Positions 63,401 to 64,000 of a DNA stretch of 64,000 nt are shown here, piece by piece. The notes beneath the pieces were generated by a model, which was not told the origin of the DNA, ran no database searches, and saw only the letters and a program-made list of their open reading frames with translations. Every line of letters starts with the position of its first letter. Within the stretch, counting starts at the first letter, position 1. Position numbers and translations under genes: made by a program. Location: contig NC_061463.1 of NCBI RefSeq assembly GCF_022581195.2, positions 5,394,001 to 5,458,000 of the forward strand. The letters are read 5' to 3'. The DNA comes from Helicoverpa zea. Taxonomy: Eukaryota > Arthropoda > Insecta > Lepidoptera > Noctuidae.

Positions 63401-64000
63401 AAAATAAAATCGACGCGAATAACAAGTTGTTATTGTAATAGTGGCGTTCGAATGCAGCGTTAAAAATTCGGAAATCGATTTGTTTGACGTCGCCATGTTT
63501 GTTGACATTCGATTTAAAAGCCGAACGCGACCGATGTGGAGCGGAAATTTATAGAACACCTTTTGGATTGAATACGAAAAATAGAAAAACGGACATTGAA
63601 CGATTGTAAATAGGTAAACGGCTCGGGTCATCTGTGAATGGGAGACACGTGCAAAATCATAACGGTCACTTGTCGTTTTATTTTTACGGGTCGAAGTAAA
63701 CCACTATTTATATAACACTCTTTTGTTCGTGATTCGAACAAACGTCCTCTGTTATGTACTCAGGACAATTTGTAAGTAATCTATTAGATTGATGAAAGTC
63801 TCTTGAAATTTAGTCACACTTGTGCATCTATTGTGAATTTTGCTTTTCAAATTAAATGTCTAGATGCTTTTATACTGATGAAACAACGTGACTCTGTCTA
63901 CGAAAAACAATAGGATCAAGATCTTTGGCGAATCTGATGCTAATTGGTCTGAAGTGAAATTTTATTCAGAATAGAACCGTTACCGGTTGGTGTAAAGACC
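57473..64000. other. Noncoding stretch to the end of the window
   Basis: No gene is supported on either strand. ORFs up to 128 codons (58530-58916) have no recognisable domain and no flanking splice or poly(A) context. A YY1/Pho-type AACATGGCG motif lies on the minus strand near 63490-63502. Composition is AT-rich with modest islands near 59390-59500, 62280-62420 and 63040-63110. Confidence 0.55.

Overview
The window reads as a stretch of an insect genome, most likely a moth or butterfly (Lepidoptera). It is AT-rich and has short T/A-rich simple motifs throughout. It carries interspersed repeats of types I recognise from Lepidoptera: two copies of a tRNA-headed SINE with a GAT-rich 3' end, and one short repeat with an (AAAC)n run and a TATAATATTAGTATAG-type tail. 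The SINE is of a kind I associate with noctuid moths, but family-level placement is inference.

One protein-coding gene can be supported, on the minus strand: the orthologue of Drosophila zfh2 / vertebrate ZFHX3 and ZFHX4, a giant zinc-finger homeodomain transcription factor. Three long coding exons are visible: 31347-28617 (with the start codon), 25286-22567 and 21184-18346. Their splice sites join in frame (phase 1, then phase 0) into at least 2763 residues, with about 23 C2H2-type fingers, four homeodomains, a polyglutamine tract and a PLDLS CtBP-type motif. The third exon ends in a clean phase-1 donor, so the extreme C-terminus lies in one or more further exons that I could not find. The exon carrying the start codon has a splice acceptor 36 nt upstream of the ATG, so at least one noncoding 5' exon and the main promoter lie at higher coordinates or outside the window. 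The 5' leader carries a start-stop AUGUGA and an overlapping 19-codon upstream ORF.

Layout: 1-18345 is noncoding and probably downstream intron and/or 3' region, with a 33-bp tandem repeat at 14.3-14.5 kb and possible poly(A) signals at 16.1 and 18.1 kb. The zfh2 coding block occupies 18.3-31.4 kb, with a sense-oriented SINE in the second intron. From 31.4 to 64 kb there is no convincing gene. This part is upstream intron and/or regulatory DNA with scattered GC-rich islands, YY1/Pho-like, NRF1/Ewg-like and CTCF-like motifs, and one transposon cluster at 42.46-44.1 kb: a degenerate pogo-like transposase fragment, a SINE with a 17-bp target duplication, a structured GC-rich fragment and a short lepidopteran repeat.

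I did not find a clearly novel multi-gene system. The most interesting points are the uORF arrangement, the missing 3' end of zfh2 with possible premature termination, four retained homeodomains, the CtBP motif pair, two good CTCF-type sites and the nested transposon island. Motif calls rest on reading by eye; no search was run.
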